64,000 nucleotides of DNA from Zhengitettix transpicula (lineage: Eukaryota; Arthropoda; Insecta; Orthoptera; Tetrigidae). The position numbers and the translations under genes were made by a program. Within the stretch, counting starts at the first letter, position 1; each line of letters opens with the position of its first letter. The notes beneath the pieces were generated by a model, which searched no databases, was not told where the DNA came from, and worked only from the letters and a program-made list of their open reading frames with translations. The stretch is taken from positions 113,728,100 to 113,792,099 of the forward strand of contig CM073590.1 in assembly GCA_037074705.1 (NCBI GenBank). Reading direction: 5' to 3'. Positions 59,601 to 64,000 of this stretch are shown piece after piece.

Positions 59601-61615
59601 ATTCTATTATGTATGTCACCGACTGTCAGAGTTGCTTTCGCTCTCTGCTAGTCGACACCCTCAAACAGTATGACTTTATATATTTCTAGGGTCCTTGCCC
59701 GCGCTGACTAGGGCAAAAAAAAAGTAATTTAATTGGGGAAAAAATTTGACTTTCATTTATCGGAAAATACGAATAATTCAGCGAGGAATAATTCTTACTA
59801 TTAGAACACAAGATTTTTATCTACGTAATAAACTAAAATTCACGAAAGTGCAGTCTACTATTACATATTGTTATAGCCAATATAATTCACGTATCTGTTT
59901 CATAAGTTACCGATCTCGGAGAACGAAGACTATGAAGCAATAATTGTGTTTGTGTTATTTTGTTCCCAGTGAAGGAACATTAATTGTTCAAGGCGTAATC
60001 GAGATTGAGGGTCAATGCGTCTACGTACTCTGTGTTCATGTGAGACCCGTTTCTCATCTGAAATTAAATAAGAAATTTTTCTGTATTCAGCATAGTTAGG
60101 TCCATTAATTATTTATTTAAGTAGAAACTTTTATTTATTTAAAATTTTATTTGTGTACTTGTTACAGTTAATTGTAAGCGTATTTGTAAATTAATTTGAC
60201 AAATCCTACTTTGTCGTTTGAGACCTAACAGGATTTAAATATAATCTGATATTATTTAAATTTCTAGAACACTTGCCTTATTGTTTGACACATATTTTGG
60301 AGATTCATCTCTCAGCTTTACATTGATGTTACCGATTAAATGAATCAGTGACCCTGTGAGTAATTTAGAGAATTGAGAAATAGTAAATAATATGTACAAT
60401 AGTTGCATATAAAATGTTCCATTAGAAGACTAGAATAATCACTATGGCACGATGATCTGATATGATATCCCTCAAAGTTATTATCAGTGATGACAATTCA
60501 ATTAGGCCAACTGTTTATTTTAGTTTAGGAAATTTATAGGAAATATAGTTTCCCTGAAGTAAGATAAATGTTTCGTGTTAAATAAATTTTAATGTTTAGA
60601 GCTGCGTTGAGAGTCGTTTGCATCCGTATCGAATATCTTTCAGGTTTAGGAACCAATTGCAAAAGTAATTATTCACGGTGTAGCAGGGTGATAAATTACT
60701 CTTGCCACTTAGCCTCCAAACAGGAAAGGAATTTATTGATTGCCTTTCTTTAATTAACTCGAAATTGTCAAGAGCAGCTTCGTTATCCGGGAATCTTAAC
60801 AGAATTCCTTTTAATATTAGGCAAGAAATTGAATTGTAATTTTAAATTAGTGAAATAAATTCATTATATAACAATAAATAAATAAATTATAATTACACCT
60901 TGAGACCAATGTATGGTTTCACAGGAATACACAGAAATACATATTATCGTCATTGAATTCAGTCCAAGGTTAGAAAGATATGTTAAGTAAAGCGCCTTGA
61001 CATTTGTAGTAACTCTGATTCGTGAGTTATAGTGCGTATCGATGGAGACTGTGCTGAGTAACAAATCGCAGTTCCTCAGAGTCTCAATTCATATTTCCGG
61101 CAGAAATCGCAATTGCTCATTACTGCGCTCTGCTTCGATCGTATTAACAAGACGCATGTTTGTTAAATATTTCAGGAAATATGAAATACAAACGTACACA
61201 CTTCAGGAAGCCGACTGAGTAGAAATTATATTATTAGAATTTAATGACGATATTAATACGGCTAATATCTTAAAAACTGTAGCAACAATAATTTTTAGGT
61301 GAGAATACTAACATTTTTGATTGGTGACCATAAATAATAATTTAATTATTTAGATTACATATGTTTTAAATTATATATTTTCTGAAGTGAAGATGATTAT
61401 AGCAATGACTAAAACTTCTTCGATATTAAAATAAATGTTTTGAAAAAATATACCTTTTCATTTTTTCTTTGTGGCTGATGGTTTGTGACCCTTGTGATCC
61501 CTCATAAACACGTACTTCCTGGAATAACAGTGTACATTCATCCCTGATAGCCATTGTTTTACTTTTTTTATATATTTTATTCAGAATTTATTCCGTTATT
61601 TCAATTGATAAATAA
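56700..61615. other. unassigned sequence
   Basis: AACTTCTGGGACTTTCAACC near 56788-56807 could be a mariner-like end but has no partner found. A short (GT)n run lies near 57677-57692. The 114-codon minus-strand frame at 58258-58602 has no recognised domain. CTCTGCTAGTCGAC near 59641-59654 also occurs in solo LTR family B. No gene is supported. Confidence 0.35.
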
Positions 61616-61619
61616 TTAT

Positions 61620-61945
61620 AACTCGGTATCGAAAAAAATAAATAAGAGTAAAACTAATACGATTATTTTAACTTTATGGCCACTATTAAGCGTTTATATG
61701 AGGGGGATAAAAACTTTCGTTTGACTATTTTCAATTCTCCTTGGCCTCCGGAACAACTACCAACTGTCATTCTAAATGACACGTTCCATATTTTATTTTT
61801 GTAAGCCACGGGGTCAGCTTTAGAGATTCTTCTCCAGTTTCCCTGACCAGGACGAGCACAAACATGGATGCCCATACTGGGATTGAAACGCGTGATCTCT
61901 GCGACGCGAAGCGGTTACGATGACTATTTCACCACAGCAGGTTTG
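61620..61945 (-). mobile_element. tRNA-derived SINE
   Basis: The tRNA-like head is at the right end (61872-61941, minus strand). The body runs left through CATGTTTGTGCTCGTCCTGG, GGAAACTGGAGAAGAATC and AGTGGCCATAAAGTTAAAAT. The left limit is approximate. A 70-codon frame covers the body and is not evidence of a gene. Confidence 0.55.
61872..61941 (-). ncRNA. tRNA-like head of SINE
   Basis: The minus strand reads GTGGTGAAATAGTCATCGTA then ACCGCTTCGCGTCGCAGAGA, then GCGTTTCAATCCCAGTATGG. This has the spacing of A and B boxes, with the B box (GGTTCGATTCC) partly decayed. The central part resembles the anticodon arm of a tRNA with many CGs. A functional tRNA is unlikely. Confidence 0.55.
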
Positions 61946-62077
61946 CCGTCGTTTCACTCGTATTTCAATGTACTAAAATGAACTTCTTTGAATCATTCCA
62001 CGTTTTTTTCTGTTGGCCATTTGCAATAGCGCAGGCGGGGAGAAATACATTTATGATACCAGACTACATGTGGGTAC

Positions 62078-62532
62078 TCCACGTGGTGGAAACTCGCCTT
62101 TAATAGTATAGAAAGATATTTTAAAGGGGGGCTGCGGAAGGGTTGAGGAATGTAGCCAAGGGATAACTAGGGTCCGCGGACTACGTTTTACGGATCCTAC
62201 ACGGCAATAGCCTACAAGTGTTACAGGCAAAACGCTAGAAAACCTGCATCAGGTAGGGCGAGAGATGGATTTTCTGTGAGGACGCAGCATTCCCTTCTTC
62301 GTGCCTCGACCAGTGTAGGAGGCAGCTGTCCGACGGTTCCAATGTAAACAGCGAACAACGCGTACTGTATGCCGAAAGTCTGCGGGCCTGGTTCATACAC
62401 CTTTAAAAAAATGCCGAAGTTCCTCGGCTTGTGGGAACCTTAGTTAAAAAGCAGAGAGAGAAGGCATCCCCTTCGTGTCTACAGAAAGATTCTGTCTGCG
62501 AGACCTAAGGACATTTCCTACAGGCTGCGCTT
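62078..62532 (-). mobile_element. A-tailed retroposon family, copy 7 (old, diverged)
   Basis: The plus strand reads GACTACATGTGGGTACTCCA, GGGGGGCTGCGGAAGGGTTG, GGATCCTACACGGCAATAG, GACGCAGCATTCCCTTCTTC and CTTGTGGGAACCTTAGTTAA. It extends close to the hairpin block (TCTGTCTGCGAGAC) but has lost the T run and several short segments. Confidence 0.85.
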
Positions 62533-62534
62533 TT

Positions 62535-64000
62535 TTTAATCATATAGGGCACTGAATATTATTTACGTTAATAATTACGAAAGCTAGTGAAAAGAGAAAT
62601 TATAATAGCATGAATGAGTATCTGAACATTATTCTTCTCAGCGTGCAAGGCCGTACGTACATCCTCATCGAAAATATGAATACAACCAATGAACAGAATA
62701 CAATTGATATAAGTCAGCGTTGCGTTGGACCGGATCCTGCCACGTACGGTGAATAGTTCATTATCGTCAGAGCATAATGAGAATATTAGCTACGTTTATG
62801 TCCATAAGGACTAATTCAAGATGTTCTTGAGTGTTTCCGAGCGCCAAATGAATCGGTCGAGGTAATTTTGGCGGCAAACATTTCGAGAATAATTGGTTAT
62901 TATAAAAGTGCGCCGCTGATATCGTGATCATGACCTTAATTTCATCGTCCAGTCAGAATGTAGACCATTTGGATTCAAAAGGAAAAGTTCCGTGTTAAGC
63001 AGCAGACTGAGGAAACAGGGCAGAAATAATGTCAACAAATCATCCAACCGGACATTTAACAGATATCCCGGGTAATGAAGCTTGAGCTCTAAGCACTTAT
63101 GGTCCCATTTCTTTCAATATACTTCAAAGAAATAATTAAATCCATTAGCGCTTAGTATCGCTATCTTCCATTCTGTCAAGTTGAACGACGTACAAGCGCT
63201 GAATTTCGTTCTGGCCAGAGCGTGACGGGGATGTGGTTAGTTTAGTATCAACAGTATTCTTCATAATATTATGAGGGAACTGAATATCTCAGAGTAGCAG
63301 GATGTTTAAACGAAAAACATTTTAAAAAAATAAAATAAAACCTGTTTGCCATTATCTAATCGTAGGGTTCTGATAATGTGATAGTCAGACATGTCAACTA
63401 CTTAATATGAAACTTAGGGACGATAGAATTTTTTTGTAAGCATGTTTTATAAGTTAATCAATAGTTCATATTTTATGCCGCTTAAATTATATTAGGTTAG
63501 TAGTTTTCCTTAGAAATAAGGGGAATGGATGTGGGTAGAGTCAAGTAATACAGGTTTCTTAACTAATCATTTATTTCCCACTGAGTAAGATGTTATATAT
63601 GTTATTACATGTTTCACCAGTATAATTACGCATACATAATTATGATTTGCCCCAATATTATTATCATAAGATTATAGATGAAATAACTAATAGTTTATAA
63701 TAGCTTTAACATTGCAGTATTTAATGTTGCCTAAATTTCTGTGCAGAGAGAAAGAAGTGGATAAGTAGAAAAAAGTTAAATTCTCTCTTTAATTTCACAT
63801 CAGAACTTCTTTATTTTGGTTAGAAATTTGTAAAAAATAATAATCCTACATAATAATTAACTGTGCAGCCTTATTTTCCAGACAAATTTTTAATATCAGA
63901 ACGGAACGTCCAACTGTATTTAAATATTTTCTTTGTAATTGTTTTTCATATTCCTGGAAATTATGGTCAGAAAACCATTAATTAAATCAGATGTTAAAAT
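62535..64000. other. unassigned sequence to window end
   Basis: No gene or element is recognised. Confidence 0.4.

Noticed and set aside
1..64000. CRISPR arrays, bacterial operons, riboswitches
   Set aside because: Composition, introns and element types are those of an insect nuclear genome; no regularly spaced identical repeats with unique spacers were seen.

Overview
This window looks like nuclear DNA from an insect with a large, AT-rich, repeat-laden genome. Long introns and the mix of mariner, Tc1-like, jockey-like, Penelope-like, LTR and tRNA-derived elements suggest a cockroach, termite or other polyneopteran. That placement is inference; no species-diagnostic gene is present. There are no bacterial-style operons or CRISPR arrays. 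Most short open frames are chance or transposon debris.

The only host gene I can support is a UNC93-like membrane protein on the minus strand. Coding exon 1 (8675-9136, ATG at 9123) and coding exon 2 (3033-3319) have clean splice sites in matching phase. A GC-rich island at 16740-17100 has a TATA box and a splice donor on the minus strand and is a good candidate for the promoter and non-coding first exon. The C-terminal half must lie left of position 1. The gene would thus fill about the first 17 kb. Its introns hold a jockey-like reverse transcriptase fragment (1090-1970), a MADF-domain relic (2415-2620), a Tc1-like relic (6928-7962), a 95-bp inverted repeat pair (9596-10436) and a complete but inactivated DD34D mariner (10648-11948).

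From 17 to 64 kb I find no host gene. Five solo LTRs of two families (18900, 27088, 30666, 34035, 47536) all sit inside TA-rich or (TA)n sequence. One family carries a primer-binding site resembling tRNA-Lys and, in two copies, tandem repeats of its LTR end plus that site. An A-tailed retroposon family has seven copies (23.8, 33.7, 34.6, 35.2, 39.7, 51.3, 62.1 kb), one with a 13-bp target duplication. Two large composite repeats with nested tandem units occupy 40.5-44.6 kb, with a diverged relative at 17.3 kb. Penelope-like remains cover 49.6-52.3 kb. A second mariner with an internal inverted duplication lies at 55.7-56.7 kb. tRNA-derived SINE heads occur at 22.8 and 61.9 kb.

The most unusual themes are insertion of two LTR families into TA microsatellites, the tandem LTR-end/PBS modules, and a recurrent RNA-like motif (CTGAAGAA-like box, variable hairpin, GAAACG) found in several foldback elements and in the Penelope-like cluster.
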